The translations under genes were made by a program, and so were the position numbers. Of a stretch of DNA of 64,000 nt, positions 41,977 to 50,719 are shown in pieces. This stretch comes from CAVPTL01 sp963727235 (GTDB taxonomy: Bacteria; Actinomycetota; Thermoleophilia; Gaiellales; JAICJC01), in NCBI GenBank assembly GCA_963727235.1, contig CAVSFZ010000020.1, positions 194,386 to 258,385 of the forward strand, written 5' to 3'. The stretch's first letter is position 1; the number at the start of each line of letters is the position of its first letter. Under the pieces are notes generated by a model, which searched no databases, had not been told where the DNA came from, and was given only the letters and a program-made list of their open reading frames with translations.

Positions 41977-43739
41977 TCGTCGATGGCGGCGATCGCGTCC
42001 TTTCCCGACTGCACGATCTCGGCCAGCGCCGCCGTCTCGGGGAGTATCCGCCGGACGAAGAACCGACCGGTGGCAAGCTTCTCACGCCGGAACTCGGGCG
42101 TCACGCCCGGAGACCCGACGGCGGCCTCGGCCATCCTCAGCCACAGCGATGCGAACGCGGTCAGTGAGAACAGGCGCAGATAGTCGGTGGCGGCCGCCGC
42201 GGCCTGCTCACGGTCGCCCGCGCCGCTCTCCACCAGCCAGATGGTGGTGTCCTGCAGGCGGGCGAACGCGGATCGCAGTCCGGCCACGAACTCCTCCACC
42301 TCGGGCGGGTGCTCGGCACCGAGCTGGGCGTCGACCAGATGGAAGAAGCGGCGCGCCAGCCGGCCCTGGTGCAGCGCCAGCTTGCGGCCGACCAGGTCGA
42401 GCGCCTGAACGCCGTTGGTGCCCTCGTAGATCTGGCTGATGCGCGCGTCTCGGGCGAGCTGCTCCACGCCCGACTCGGTGATGTAGCCGTGGCCGCCGTA
42501 CACGCCGATGCCGAGCCCTGCAGCTTCGGCGCCGTTGTCGGTGCAGGCCGCCTTCACGATCGGGGTGAGCAGCGCCACCAGGTCGTCGGCCCGCTGACGT
42601 CGGCCGGCGTCGGGGTGATGGTGGGAGACGTCCATCTCGGTTGCCAGCCACATGGCCAGCGCCCGGCCGGCCTCGGTCAGAGCACGCATCCGCAGCAGTG
42701 TGCGGCGCACGTCCGGATGCACGATGATCAGGTCGGGCTCACCGCCGCGAGGCGTTGCCGGCGCCCGGCCTTGACGCCGTTCCCGGGCGTAGCCGAGCGC
42801 TGACTGGTAGGCGATCTCGCCGATGCCGACGCCCTGCACCCCCACTCCCAGCCGGGCGCGGTTCATCATCGTGAACATCTGCGCCATGCCGGTATGCGGC
42901 GCACCGACCAGCTCTGCCTCGGCTGCGTCGAAGTGCAGCACGCAGGTCGCCGATCCACGGATCCCCATCTTGTGCTCGATAGAGCCGCAGGTGACGCCGT
43001 TTCGCTCGCCCGCCTCGCCGTCGGCGCCGACCCGCAGCTTGGGCACGATCAAAAGCGAGATGCCGGCGGTGCCCGCCGGGGCGTCGGGCAGCCGCGCCAG
43101 CACCAGGTGCACGATCTGGTCGGTCATGTCGTGATCGCCGGCGGTGATGAAGATCTTGGTGCCCGAGACCCGATAGGTGCCGTCCCCGGCAGGCTCCGCG
43201 CGGGTGGTCAGGAGCCCCAGATCGGTGCCGGCGTGGGGCTCGGTCAGGCACATGGTGCCGCTCCACTCGCCCGAGGCCAGCCGCGGCACGTACCGCTCGA
43301 TCTGCTCGGCCGAAGCGTGTGCGCACAGCGCGTTGGCGGCTCCCGCGGTCAGCAGCGGATAGGTGGCGAAGGCCAGGTTGGCGGAGCAGGTCATCTCCTC
43401 AAAGGCCACGCTGAGCACCTCGGGTAGCCCGCTGCCGCCGCGCTCCGCCGGGATCGCCACTCCGCACCAGCCGCCCTCCACCAGCCGGGCATGCGCCTCC
43501 CGGAACCCGGTGGGCGTGGACACCACGCCGTCCTGGAAGCGACATCCCTCCCGATCGCCGACCTGGTTCAGCGGTAGCAGCACCGACTCGGCGAACACGG
43601 CCGCCTCGTCGATCACCGCCAGCGCGGTCTCGAGCGTGGCCTCCTCGAACCCGGGCAGCGCCGCCACCTCGCCCGGATAGTCGAACACGTCCTCCAGCAG
43701 GAAGCGGAAGTCGGCCAGCGGGGCGGTGTAGCTCTGCAC
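41973..43739 (-). CDS. Acyl-CoA dehydrogenase (long FadE type)
   Basis: 588 residues, GTG start. Performs the first oxidation of beta-oxidation with FAD. Motifs: MCLTEPHAGTDLGLLTT (flavin/substrate loop), GTKIFITAGDHDMTDQI, KMGIRGSATCVLHFD, and catalytic Glu in QIYEGTNGVQALDLVGRKL. The extra C-terminal ~130 residues (ARRFFHLVDAQLGAEHPPEV ...) place it in the longer FadE5-like subgroup. Coupled on both sides: it lies 5 bases downstream of the FadN-like gene and its stop overlaps the ligase start. An electron-transfer flavoprotein is required but not encoded nearby. Confidence 0.94.
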   Translation of the reverse strand: MQSYTAPLADFRFLLEDVFDYPGEVAALPGFEEATLETALAVIDEAAVFAESVLLPLNQVGDREGCRFQDGVVSTPTGFREAHARLVEGGWCGVAIPAERGGSGLPEVLSVAFEEMTCSANLAFATYPLLTAGAANALCAHASAEQIERYVPRLASGEWSGTMCLTEPHAGTDLGLLTTRAEPAGDGTYRVSGTKIFITAGDHDMTDQIVHLVLARLPDAPAGTAGISLLIVPKLRVGADGEAGERNGVTCGSIEHKMGIRGSATCVLHFDAAEAELVGAPHTGMAQMFTMMNRARLGVGVQGVGIGEIAYQSALGYARERRQGRAPATPRGGEPDLIIVHPDVRRTLLRMRALTEAGRALAMWLATEMDVSHHHPDAGRRQRADDLVALLTPIVKAACTDNGAEAAGLGIGVYGGHGYITESGVEQLARDARISQIYEGTNGVQALDLVGRKLALHQGRLARRFFHLVDAQLGAEHPPEVEEFVAGLRSAFARLQDTTIWLVESGAGDREQAAAAATDYLRLFSLTAFASLWLRMAEAAVGSPGVTPEFRREKLATGRFFVRRILPETAALAEIVQSGKDAIAAIDE

Positions 43740-43744
43740 CGGCC

Positions 43745-45907
43745 TCAGTTCCTGAGTGGCTTGCCGGTGGTCAGCATGTGGCCGATCCGCTCCAGCGTCT
43801 GGGGCCGGCGGATCAGGGTCGCGATCCGGGCCAGCTCCAGCTCGGACACGGCGCCCTCGGGGATCGGCTGGGTGGGATCGGCGTCGCCGCCGGTGAGCAC
43901 GCAGGCGTATTCGCCGACCAGCAGCAGGTCGTACTCGCTCGCACCCATGGTGGCGGCGTGCTGGCGCGCGGTCAGCTCCAGCGTCGCCCGCCCGGACGGC
44001 CCGGCGACGGTGAGCATGCGCGGCTCGGGCGGCACGTATCCGTCGGCCAGCTCCAGCGCGTACCCTTTGGCGTCGGCCAGCAACCGGTCGCGATTGGGCG
44101 TGATCCGGTCGCTCGCGCGCAGGTATCCCAGCTCCTTGGCGTTCTGGGCCGACGTCGACACCCTGGCGTTGGCGATCACCTCGAACGCCTTGGCGGCAGG
44201 TGGCATCGGCCCTCCCGGCGAGGTCTCGGTGGCGCGGATCAGAAGCTCGCGGCAGCCGCCCCAGGCCGGCAGCAGCCCCACCCCCAGCTCGACCAGGCCC
44301 ATGTACGTCTCGGTGTGGGCCTGCACCGCGTCGCAGTGCAAGAGCACCTCGCAGCCGCCGCCAAGTGCGCGTCCGGTGGGCGCGCCGATCACCGGCACCG
44401 GTGCGAACTTGAGGCCGTCGAAGGCGCGCTGGCCGCGCTCGCCGAAGCGGTGCACCCGGTCCCAGGCGGCCACGTTTGCCATCGTCAGCAGATGGGTGAG
44501 GTTGCCGCCGGTCGAGAAGAAGGCGCCCTCGTTGTAGATCACCAGCGCCCGGAAGCGCTCTCCGGCAGCGGCGACGGTGCGCTCGATCAGCTCCAGCACG
44601 CCGTCGTCGATGGCGTTGGCCTTGGTGTGAAACTCGAGGCAGGCGACGTCGTCGCCGGCGTCCCAGAGCGTCGCCGAGGAGTTCGACTCGAGCGCCGGAC
44701 GGGCCTTGAGGTCAGACAGCAGAACCACACCGGGCCGCCGCACCGCCGCCGGCGCGGGCGAACCGCCGAGCCGCTCGATCATGCCGAAGGGGCCGAGCTT
44801 CCAGTTGAAGCCGCGCTCCATCGCCAGGTCGATCAAGGCCGGCTGATCGGTCACTTCGGGCACCATCCCGGCCGCGTAGTCGAGCACCTTGGTCAGCACC
44901 GCCTTGGCGTAGTCGCCGTACCGATCGGTCGTTGCCACCAGCGCCGGGAGGCCGCCCTTGCGGGCGGCTGCGACCGCATCCAGCCGGGGCTTGGCGACCG
45001 GCCGGTACTCGAGCGTCTCCAGGTCGACCGCGCGTCGCTGGGCACCGTCGCGGGCGTAGAAGCCCTTGCCGGAGGCGCGGCCGGTGGCACCCATCGCCAC
45101 CATCCGCCGGAACAGGTCGACGTGGGCGGGGACGTCGTGCCAGGCGTCGCTCTCGGGCAGCAGCCGGTCGAGCGATGCGGTGACGTGCTCGTGCAGCCCC
45201 AGCCCGACCAGATCCATCAGCCCGAACACGCCCGTGCGGGGGGCGCCGATGGCCTCGCCCATCAACAGGTCGGCCTCCTCCACGGTGAGCCCGCGGGCGA
45301 GCGCCTCTCCGATCGCCGTGGCGATCCAGTAGACGCCGAGCCGGTTGGCCACAAAGCCCGGCGTGTCGTTGCAGCGCACCACGGCCTTTCCCAGGTGGAC
45401 GTCGGCGAAGGCCTCGATCGCGTCGACTGCGTCGGGGCGGGTGGTCGGCCCGGGCACCGTCTCCAAGAGCTGCATGTAGCGCGGAGGATTGAAGAAGTGA
45501 GTGACCATGAAGTCGGCGGCGAAGCCGTCCGGAGCCCCTTCGGCCAGCTGCCCCAGCGGGATGGTGGAGGTGTTGGAGCTCACGATCGAGCCGGGTTTTC
45601 GCACCTGCTGGAGCCGTGTGTAGAGCGCGCGTTTGGCGTCGAGATCTTCGATGATCGCCTCGACGATCCAGTCGGCGTCGGCCACCAGACCGAGATCCTC
45701 GTCCAGCCTGCCGGTGGCGATCCTGCCCGCGGCCCGGCGGTCGACCAGCGGCGCAGGCTTGCGCTTGGGGAGCCCCGCGGCGGCCTTACCGGCGGCGTCG
45801 CCCAGGTCGAGCATCACCACCGGGACGCCGGCGTTGGCGAGGTGTGCGGCGATGCCCGCGCCCATGGTGCCGGCGCCGATCACCGCCGCCGCGCGGATCT
45901 CGGTCAC
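43745..45907 (-). CDS. fadN: 3-hydroxyacyl-CoA dehydrogenase / enoyl-CoA hydratase (FadN-type fusion)
   Basis: 720 residues from GTG 45907 overlapping the thiolase stop. N-terminal NAD domain: AAVIGAGTMGAGIAAHLANA, then SSNTSTIPLGQLAE and MVTHFFNPPRYMQLLE with catalytic His and Asn regions. C-terminal enoyl-CoA hydratase: APTGRALGGGCEVLLHCDAV (oxyanion hole) and MGLVELGVGLLPAWGGCREL. The order dehydrogenase-then-hydratase is that of Bacillus FadN, opposite to E. coli FadB. With thiolase and acyl-CoA dehydrogenase this equals a fadNAE set. The hydratase part carries one catalytic Glu (VELGVG). Confidence 0.93.
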   Translation of the reverse strand: MTEIRAAAVIGAGTMGAGIAAHLANAGVPVVMLDLGDAAGKAAAGLPKRKPAPLVDRRAAGRIATGRLDEDLGLVADADWIVEAIIEDLDAKRALYTRLQQVRKPGSIVSSNTSTIPLGQLAEGAPDGFAADFMVTHFFNPPRYMQLLETVPGPTTRPDAVDAIEAFADVHLGKAVVRCNDTPGFVANRLGVYWIATAIGEALARGLTVEEADLLMGEAIGAPRTGVFGLMDLVGLGLHEHVTASLDRLLPESDAWHDVPAHVDLFRRMVAMGATGRASGKGFYARDGAQRRAVDLETLEYRPVAKPRLDAVAAARKGGLPALVATTDRYGDYAKAVLTKVLDYAAGMVPEVTDQPALIDLAMERGFNWKLGPFGMIERLGGSPAPAAVRRPGVVLLSDLKARPALESNSSATLWDAGDDVACLEFHTKANAIDDGVLELIERTVAAAGERFRALVIYNEGAFFSTGGNLTHLLTMANVAAWDRVHRFGERGQRAFDGLKFAPVPVIGAPTGRALGGGCEVLLHCDAVQAHTETYMGLVELGVGLLPAWGGCRELLIRATETSPGGPMPPAAKAFEVIANARVSTSAQNAKELGYLRASDRITPNRDRLLADAKGYALELADGYVPPEPRMLTVAGPSGRATLELTARQHAATMGASEYDLLLVGEYACVLTGGDADPTQPIPEGAVSELELARIATLIRRPQTLERIGHMLTTGKPLRN

Positions 45908-47028
45908 ACGGCCTCCAGCACGGTGGCGATCCCCTGGCCGCCGCCGATGCACTGGGTCGCCAGCGCGTAGCGCGCTCCTTCGCGGCAGAGCAGCTCGGCC
46001 GCCTTGCCGGTGATCCGCGCCCCGGTCGCACCCAGCGGGTGGCCGAGCGCGATCGCGCCGCCGTCCAAGTTGATCCGGCTCTGGTCGATCCCCAGTTCGC
46101 GCACGCAGGCCAGCGCCTGGGAGGCGAAGGCCTCGTTGATCTCGACCACGCCGACGTCGTCGACGGTGATTCCGGCCCGCTCCAGCGCCTTGCGGCTGGA
46201 AGCCACCGGGCCGATGCCCATGATCGCCGGGTCGCAGCCGGAGACGGCGAACGACCGCACCGCCGCCATCGGCTCCAGTCCGTTATCGCGGGCGAACGTC
46301 TCGGACGTGACCAGCACCGCCGCGGCTCCGTCGGTGAGCGGCGAGGAGGTGCCGGCGGTGACCGTGCCGCCGGCGGTGAACGCCGGCTTGAGCTCGGCCA
46401 GTCCCTCGAGGCTGGTATCCGGGCGCAGGCAGCCGTCGGCGGTCACGTCGCCGATCGAGACGAGCTCCCCCGCGAGCCGGCCGGCTGTCACCGCCGCGGA
46501 AGCCTTCTGCTGGCTGCGCAGCGCGAACGCCTCCTGCTCGTCGCGGCTGACGCCGAACCGGCCGGCAACGTTCTCGGCCGTCTCGCCCATGGTGATGTAG
46601 ATCTCGGGGAAGCTCTCGACCAGCTTCGGGTTGTACAGCGGGTTGAAGCCGCCCATCGGAATCCGGCTCATCGACTCGACCCCGGCGCACACGTAGGCAT
46701 CGCCGGCGCCCATCGCGATCGCGCCCACGGCGGTGTGCACGGCCTGCATCGAGGAGCCGCAGAAGCGGTTGACGGTCGAGCCTCCCACCGACCGCGGCAG
46801 GCCGGCGAGCGTGCCCACGATCCGGCCCAGGTTCATGCCCTGTTCGCCCTCGGGAAAGGCGCACCCGAGGGTCACATCCTCAATCGCTGCCGGATCTACG
46901 CCGGTGCGGTCGACCAGCTCGGCGACCACCCGCGCGGCCAGATCGTCCGGCCGCACCCGCGCCAGCAACCCACGCCGCGCCGGCTGGAATGGCGACCGCA
47001 CATAGCCGACGATGACGCTGCGCTCCAT
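45904..47028 (-). CDS. fadA: Acetyl-CoA acyltransferase (thiolase)
   Basis: 374 residues, first gene of the operon. Catalytic Cys in NRFCGSSMQAVHTAVGAI, His in GGAIALGHPLGATGAR, and second Cys in QCIGGGQGIATVLE; VESMSRIPMGG and NEAFASQALACVRE are further thiolase signatures. It carries out the last step of beta-oxidation. The region just upstream contains palindrome copy 6, which ends 13 bases before the start codon and would be the 5' leader of the whole operon. Confidence 0.95.
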   Translation of the reverse strand: MERSVIVGYVRSPFQPARRGLLARVRPDDLAARVVAELVDRTGVDPAAIEDVTLGCAFPEGEQGMNLGRIVGTLAGLPRSVGGSTVNRFCGSSMQAVHTAVGAIAMGAGDAYVCAGVESMSRIPMGGFNPLYNPKLVESFPEIYITMGETAENVAGRFGVSRDEQEAFALRSQQKASAAVTAGRLAGELVSIGDVTADGCLRPDTSLEGLAELKPAFTAGGTVTAGTSSPLTDGAAAVLVTSETFARDNGLEPMAAVRSFAVSGCDPAIMGIGPVASSRKALERAGITVDDVGVVEINEAFASQALACVRELGIDQSRINLDGGAIALGHPLGATGARITGKAAELLCREGARYALATQCIGGGQGIATVLEAV

Positions 47029-47041
47029 CCCCCCGATCGTA

Positions 47042-47074
47042 GTGCATAAAAGGTGCCAGGCACCTTTTATGCAC
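47042..47074. repeat. 31-33-base palindromic repeat, copy 6 (tandem junction; paired A-to-C change)
   Basis: Left arm GTGCATAAAAGGTGCC, central A, exact reverse complement. The fourth base differs from the usual GTGAAT and the opposite arm is changed to match, keeping the pair. It directly abuts the TGA of the upstream membrane gene (47075-47077) and precedes the thiolase start. Confidence 0.92.
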
Positions 47075-47536
47075 TCAGATGGGCTTCGTGGTCATCGCCC
47101 AGATGGCGATCAGGAACAGCACCACCACGATCCCCGAGAGCGTTGTCCCGACCTTGGCCATGCCGCCTCCGCGGCCGCCGGCCATGCGGCGCTGACCGAG
47201 GCCGGTGAGCAGCGTGGCGAGCAGCAGCAGAAGCGCACCCAGATCGGAGGTGCCGAACCCGACGCCGACCCAGGTCGCGTCGCTGTTGTCCAGCCCCTCC
47301 TTGCTGAGCACCCATTGGGCGCCGGTGCGCATCATGATGTAGGCGGGGATCGCGGCGCAGAGCAGGGTGAAGAAGCCAAACCGGGTGAGCTTGCGGCGCT
47401 CGTCGCCCTCGGCGCGCCAGGCCAGCCCCAGCACCGAGACCGCCACCACCAGCGCGGCCACCGCCAGCATCGCCCCGCCGACATGCACGAACAGCGCCAG
47501 GTCCCAGCTGCTCGGGCGGATCGTCAGCGCGGTCAT
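47075..47536 (-). CDS. Small integral membrane protein (153 aa), pair member 2
   Basis: 153 residues, four transmembrane helices (about 13-40, 52-70, 95-118, 125-148). LALFVHVGGAMLAVAALVVA at the start has a His in helix 1 as in the neighbouring pair member (LFLHVLSAF), so the two are probably diverged paralogues forming a heteromeric membrane complex. Starts inside the stop of the preceding gene (ATGA). Resembles DUF2269-type proteins only loosely. Stop TGA touches palindrome copy 6. Confidence 0.65.
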   Translation of the reverse strand: MTALTIRPSSWDLALFVHVGGAMLAVAALVVAVSVLGLAWRAEGDERRKLTRFGFFTLLCAAIPAYIMMRTGAQWVLSKEGLDNSDATWVGVGFGTSDLGALLLLLATLLTGLGQRRMAGGRGGGMAKVGTTLSGIVVVLFLIAIWAMTTKPI

Positions 47537-47922
47537 GCGCCCGGCTTCCAGATCATGTCGATCAGCAGCAGCAACACCGCCAGCGACGTCAGCACGTGCA
47601 TCATCAATGCCGGGCGCTCACCCGCGCCTCCGGCCAGCTTGCGATATCCGGTGGAGAGCTGCCCGCCGAACGCCCCGGCGATCAGCCACAGCACGATCGC
47701 CCCGATGATCCAGCCGTCCAGCAGGCTGTAGCCGCCCACGTCGAACGCCAGCCAGATTCCGAACACGATCACCAGCAGGCTGCCCGCCCCCCACAGCCCG
47801 AAGGTGAAGCCCGCCAGCCGCAGCAGCGATCCCGAACCCACGTACAGTGCCCAGAAGAGGCCGAGCGCGGTGACCATCGCAAACGCGCTCAGCACGTGAA
47901 GAAAGAGCAGAGTGTCGTACAT
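47533..47922 (-). CDS. Small integral membrane protein (129 aa), pair member 1
   Basis: 129 residues, four helices (about 2-24, 30-58, 66-88, 105-125). TLLFLHVLSAFAMVTALGLF with a conserved-looking His, and a mid loop GGYSLLDGWIIGAIVLWLIA. Possible DUF2269-like. Translationally coupled with the second pair member. A 16-base sequence just upstream of its start (GACGATCATAAACCGT, 47928-47943) is nearly repeated before the divergent protease gene. Confidence 0.65.
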   Translation of the reverse strand: MYDTLLFLHVLSAFAMVTALGLFWALYVGSGSLLRLAGFTFGLWGAGSLLVIVFGIWLAFDVGGYSLLDGWIIGAIVLWLIAGAFGGQLSTGYRKLAGGAGERPALMMHVLTSLAVLLLLIDMIWKPGA

Positions 47923-47927
47923 CTTCC

Positions 47928-48005
47928 GACGATCATAAACCGTCCACAGCTAACTCACACGTTGTCTGGAGCCGTCGCCCAGATTTGAGGACGATCATCA
48001 ACCGT
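47928..48005. promoter_or_regulatory. Near-identical 16-base direct repeats in a divergent gap
   Basis: GACGATCATAAACCGT (47928-47943) and GACGATCATCAACCGT (47990-48005), one mismatch, 62 bases apart, in the same orientation. They lie just upstream of the membrane-pair start and of the HtrA-type protease start, so they may be two sites for one regulator. Confidence 0.4.
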
Positions 48006-48029
48006 GAGGCAATCCAGAGGAGACCGTGA

Positions 48030-49076
48030 ATGAAGGGTGCCAAGCAGATCATCGTGATTATCGCCGCGGCGGTGATCGGCGCAGGGATCTCGGCCGTGGT
48101 GGTGCAGAACAGCTTCAGCCCCGGCCGTGACACCGTGCGGACGGTGATCAGGCCCGTAACGGTGACCTCGGGCGCCAACGCCGCGCTGCTGAAAGCCAAC
48201 GGCAAGTCGGTCAATCAGATCTACCGGGCGGCCTCTCCGGCGGTCGTCAAGATCGTTGCGGCGGGATCTGCGGGGCAGGCTCAGGGCACCGGCTTTGAGA
48301 TCGACTCGGCCGGCAACATCGCCACCAACGCGCACGTGGTCGAAGGCTCCCAGGAGCTGCACGTGACCACCCAGGACGGTCACACCTACACCGCCACCCT
48401 GGTCGGCAGCGACCCCACCACCGACGTCGCGGTGATCCATATCGACGCCTCCGCGAGCTCGCTGCACCCGCTGACGTTCGCCGACTCGAGCAGTGTGCAG
48501 GTGGGTGACGACGTGGTCGCCATCGGCGATCCCTTCGGTCTCGCCAACACCGTCACCAGCGGCATCGTCAGCGCGCTCGGCCGCACCATCACCTCGCCCA
48601 ACGGTCGCCCGATCGACGACGCCATCCAGACCGATGCCGCCATCAACCACGGCAACAGCGGCGGGCCGCTGCTGAACGCATCCGGCCAGGTGATCGGCAT
48701 CACCAGCCAGATCGAGTCGGGCACGAGCTCGAGCGGCAGCGTCGGCGTCGGGTTCGCGGTGCCGTCCAACACCGTCAAGCAGGTCACCTCAGAGATCCTC
48801 AAGAACGGCAGCGCGGTTCACCCCTACCTGGGCGTGTATCTGCAGCCGGCCAACGGCGGCGCGGGCATCGCCAAGGTTGTGGCCGGTTCGCCGGCCGACC
48901 GCGCCGGGCTCCAGGTTGGCGACGTGATCACGGCCATCGACGGACACAGTGTGTCCTCACCGACCGCGTTGATCGCGCGGATCACGAAGCTCTCCCCCGG
49001 CGACACGGTCACGATCGCGATCACCCGCGACGGCACCAACCAGACCCTCAGGGTCACGATCGGAACGGAGGCCTGA
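48030..49076 (+). CDS. S1C-family serine protease with PDZ domain (second HtrA-like copy)
   Basis: 348 residues, ATG 48030 with AGAGGAGA upstream. N-terminal helix (about 6-26) is a signal anchor. Triad: His in ATNAHVVEGSQELHV, Asp in DPTTDVAVIHID, Ser in NHGNSGGPLLNASGQ. PDZ domain from YLGVYLQ with AGSPADRAGLQVGDVITAID. The fold is that of the 2.9-kb protease, but the serine motif is GNSGGP as in DegP/DegS. Envelope protein quality control is the likely job. The glycosyltransferase remnant starts 3 bases after its stop. Confidence 0.94.
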   Translation: MKGAKQIIVIIAAAVIGAGISAVVVQNSFSPGRDTVRTVIRPVTVTSGANAALLKANGKSVNQIYRAASPAVVKIVAAGSAGQAQGTGFEIDSAGNIATNAHVVEGSQELHVTTQDGHTYTATLVGSDPTTDVAVIHIDASASSLHPLTFADSSSVQVGDDVVAIGDPFGLANTVTSGIVSALGRTITSPNGRPIDDAIQTDAAINHGNSGGPLLNASGQVIGITSQIESGTSSSGSVGVGFAVPSNTVKQVTSEILKNGSAVHPYLGVYLQPANGGAGIAKVVAGSPADRAGLQVGDVITAIDGHSVSSPTALIARITKLSPGDTVTIAITRDGTNQTLRVTIGTEA

Positions 49077-49079
49077 CCG

Positions 49080-49697
49080 ATGTCGGCAGTCGCATACGCA
49101 CCCAGGCTGAGCATGCGAGAGCGGGCCGAGCGGCTTTCCGCTCACGACCAGGTCACATCGGCTCGGGCGGCCACCGTGACGGCGCCGACGATCGAGATCA
49201 CGATCCCGGTGTTGAACGAGGAGCGGGCGCTGGAGGCCGGCGTGCGCTGGCTGCACACCTACCTGCTGGCCCGGTTTCCCTTCTCGTTCCACGTCACCAT
49301 CGCCGACAACGGCAGCACCGACGGGACGTCGGAGATCGCCGCCCGGTTGGAGCACGAGCTCGAGGAAGTGTCGTGGCTCCGGCTCGAGCAGAAGGGCCGC
49401 GGCCGAGCGCTGCGGACGGCGTGGAGCTCGAGTGAGGCCGACGTGCTGTGCTACCTGGCGGTCGACCTGTCCACCGACCTGAACACGCTGCTGCCGTTGA
49501 TCACTCCGCTGGTGTCGGGGCAGAGCGACGTCTCCCGCGCGCCCTCGTTCACGGCAATCCGCCGCGACGCCGCCGAGGCGCTGCTGCCCGCCGTCGAGGA
49601 CAACGGGTGGTTCTTCGATATCGAGCTTCTGCTGCTGGCAGAGGATCTCGGCCTGCGCATTCACCATGTTTCGGATCCTGTGCAGGCAGCATCGTGA
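49080..49697 (+). CDS. GT2-type glycosyltransferase, internally deleted (probably non-functional)
   Basis: 205 residues. The front matches dolichol-phosphate-mannose-type GT2 enzymes: IEITIPVLNEERALEAGVRW, VTIADNGSTDGTSEIA, QKGRGRALRTAW and YLAVDLSTDLNTLLPLI with the D-x-D equivalent. Then SGQSDVSRAPSFTAIRRDAA jumps straight to the VEDNGWFFDIELLLLAEDLG part. Intact relatives have about 35-40 residues here (the region from GSRL to CGFKA). The end (RIHHVSDPVQAAS) also stops short of the usual PVDWVDD segment. The frame is intact but the enzyme is probably dead. Confidence 0.75.
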   Translation: MSAVAYAPRLSMRERAERLSAHDQVTSARAATVTAPTIEITIPVLNEERALEAGVRWLHTYLLARFPFSFHVTIADNGSTDGTSEIAARLEHELEEVSWLRLEQKGRGRALRTAWSSSEADVLCYLAVDLSTDLNTLLPLITPLVSGQSDVSRAPSFTAIRRDAAEALLPAVEDNGWFFDIELLLLAEDLGLRIHHVSDPVQAAS

Positions 49698-49767
49698 TGT
49701 GCTGTGGCCGCACCATCCGGCCGAGTCTGCGGGTCAGGCGCCCGCAGCGGCCAGGTCAGCCACAGCG

Positions 49768-49801
49768 GTCGGGCGTTCGGCCGTGGAACCGAACGCCCGA
49801 C
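49768..49801 (+). terminator. Perfect 13-bp hairpin after the GT2 gene
   Basis: GTCGGGCGTTCGG and its exact reverse complement separated by 8 bases, 71 bases past the GT2 stop. The surrounding 49698-49913 stretch has no convincing gene; it may contain eroded glycosyltransferase sequence. Confidence 0.5.
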
Positions 49802-49913
49802 GATCGGCCCGGGCAGCGTGTGGGGGTGCTGGCACTCGGGCCCACAGCCGCCGCGCGACCGGCGACGATCGGGTGTGCCTTGGAGCAGGCGCCTCGATCG
49901 CCGGTCGGCGGTG

Positions 49914-49946
49914 GTGAATAAAAGGTGCCAGGCACCTTTTATTCAC
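49914..49946. repeat. 31-33-base palindromic repeat, copy 7 (convergent junction)
   Basis: Common AAAAGG form with a central A (inverted orientation relative to copies with T). The minus-strand methyltransferase ends at TAA 49939-49941 inside it. Confidence 0.92.
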
Positions 49947-50679
49947 CCAGGGCGATCAGCTGGGTGCGGCTGATGGGCGGGTGGAGCCGTTCTTTGAGCG
50001 CCGCCAGCACTCGCTCGCGCTCAGCCGTCGTGAGCGTTGCGTCCAGCCGCCGGAAGTGCCCGATCTGCGAGCACACCGCCGCCCAGTGATCGGCCGCAGA
50101 TGTGAACGGCACGGTGTCGCCGACAACCGCCACCTCCACCCGCTCGAAGCCGGCGTCGACGTGGATCCGCTCGAGCTCGTGCTCTGATCCCAGCCGGCCG
50201 AAGTGGCGGGCAAACGCCGCCCGATCGGCCCCGAGCGCATCGCCCACCGCCGCCCTCGGCCCGGCAAACCACAGGTTCCGGTCGGGAGTCGCCCACACCG
50301 AGGTCACAACTCGGCCGCCTGGCCGGAGCACCCGCCGCGCCTCGCGCAACGTCGCCGCCGGGTCGCGCGCGATCATCAACGCACAGCGGCTGACGACGGC
50401 GTCGAACGTCTCCGCCGGCCAGTCCAACGGCTCATCCATGTCCGCCAGGCGCCAGTCCACGCGATCGGATCGCTTCCGCGCCCTCCGCAGCTGCCCCTCG
50501 CTGGTGTCGATGCCGGTGGCCTGCCAGCCCCGGTCCGCCAGCGCGGTGGTCAACCGCCCGCTGCCACACCCCAGGTCGAGCACACTGCCCGCGCCGGGGA
50601 GCCGCTCGAGCACCTCACCGGCGCCGAACGGCTCGCTCACCCATCGGGCTGCGGACGTCATCACCGCAGGGTAATTCAC
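49939..50679 (-). CDS. Class I SAM-dependent methyltransferase
   Basis: 246 residues. Motif I VLDLGCGSGRLTTALADRGW, motif II ATGIDTSEGQLRRARK, motif IV TFDAVVSRCALMIARDPAAT and post-motif VLRPGGRVVTSVWATPDRN give a UbiE-type methyltransferase fold. It is similar in layout to the 23.4-kb methyltransferase (both keep a W-x-x-x-x-x-N-x-W-F-x-x-P segment after motif V) but not a close copy. Substrate unknown. It is divergent from the DmdA-like gene; the gap holds a candidate TetR-type operator. Its last codons lie in palindrome copy 7. Confidence 0.9.
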   Translation of the reverse strand: MNYPAVMTSAARWVSEPFGAGEVLERLPGAGSVLDLGCGSGRLTTALADRGWQATGIDTSEGQLRRARKRSDRVDWRLADMDEPLDWPAETFDAVVSRCALMIARDPAATLREARRVLRPGGRVVTSVWATPDRNLWFAGPRAAVGDALGADRAAFARHFGRLGSEHELERIHVDAGFERVEVAVVGDTVPFTSAADHWAAVCSQIGHFRRLDATLTTAERERVLAALKERLHPPISRTQLIALGE

Positions 50680-50719
50680 CTGTCCACGAGCCGGGCTGTT
50701 TGGTAGGGTCGCCTCAAAC

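Noticed and set aside
40495..42183. A 562-codon open frame antisense to the acyl-CoA ligase.
   Set aside because: Shadow frame with His/Gly/Arg-rich composition; the ligase motifs on the other strand are complete.
43778..45970. A 730-codon open frame antisense to the FadN-type gene.
   Set aside because: Shadow frame produced by GC-rich codon bias; its translation is Gly/Arg/His-rich and has no family motif, while the opposite strand encodes clear domains.
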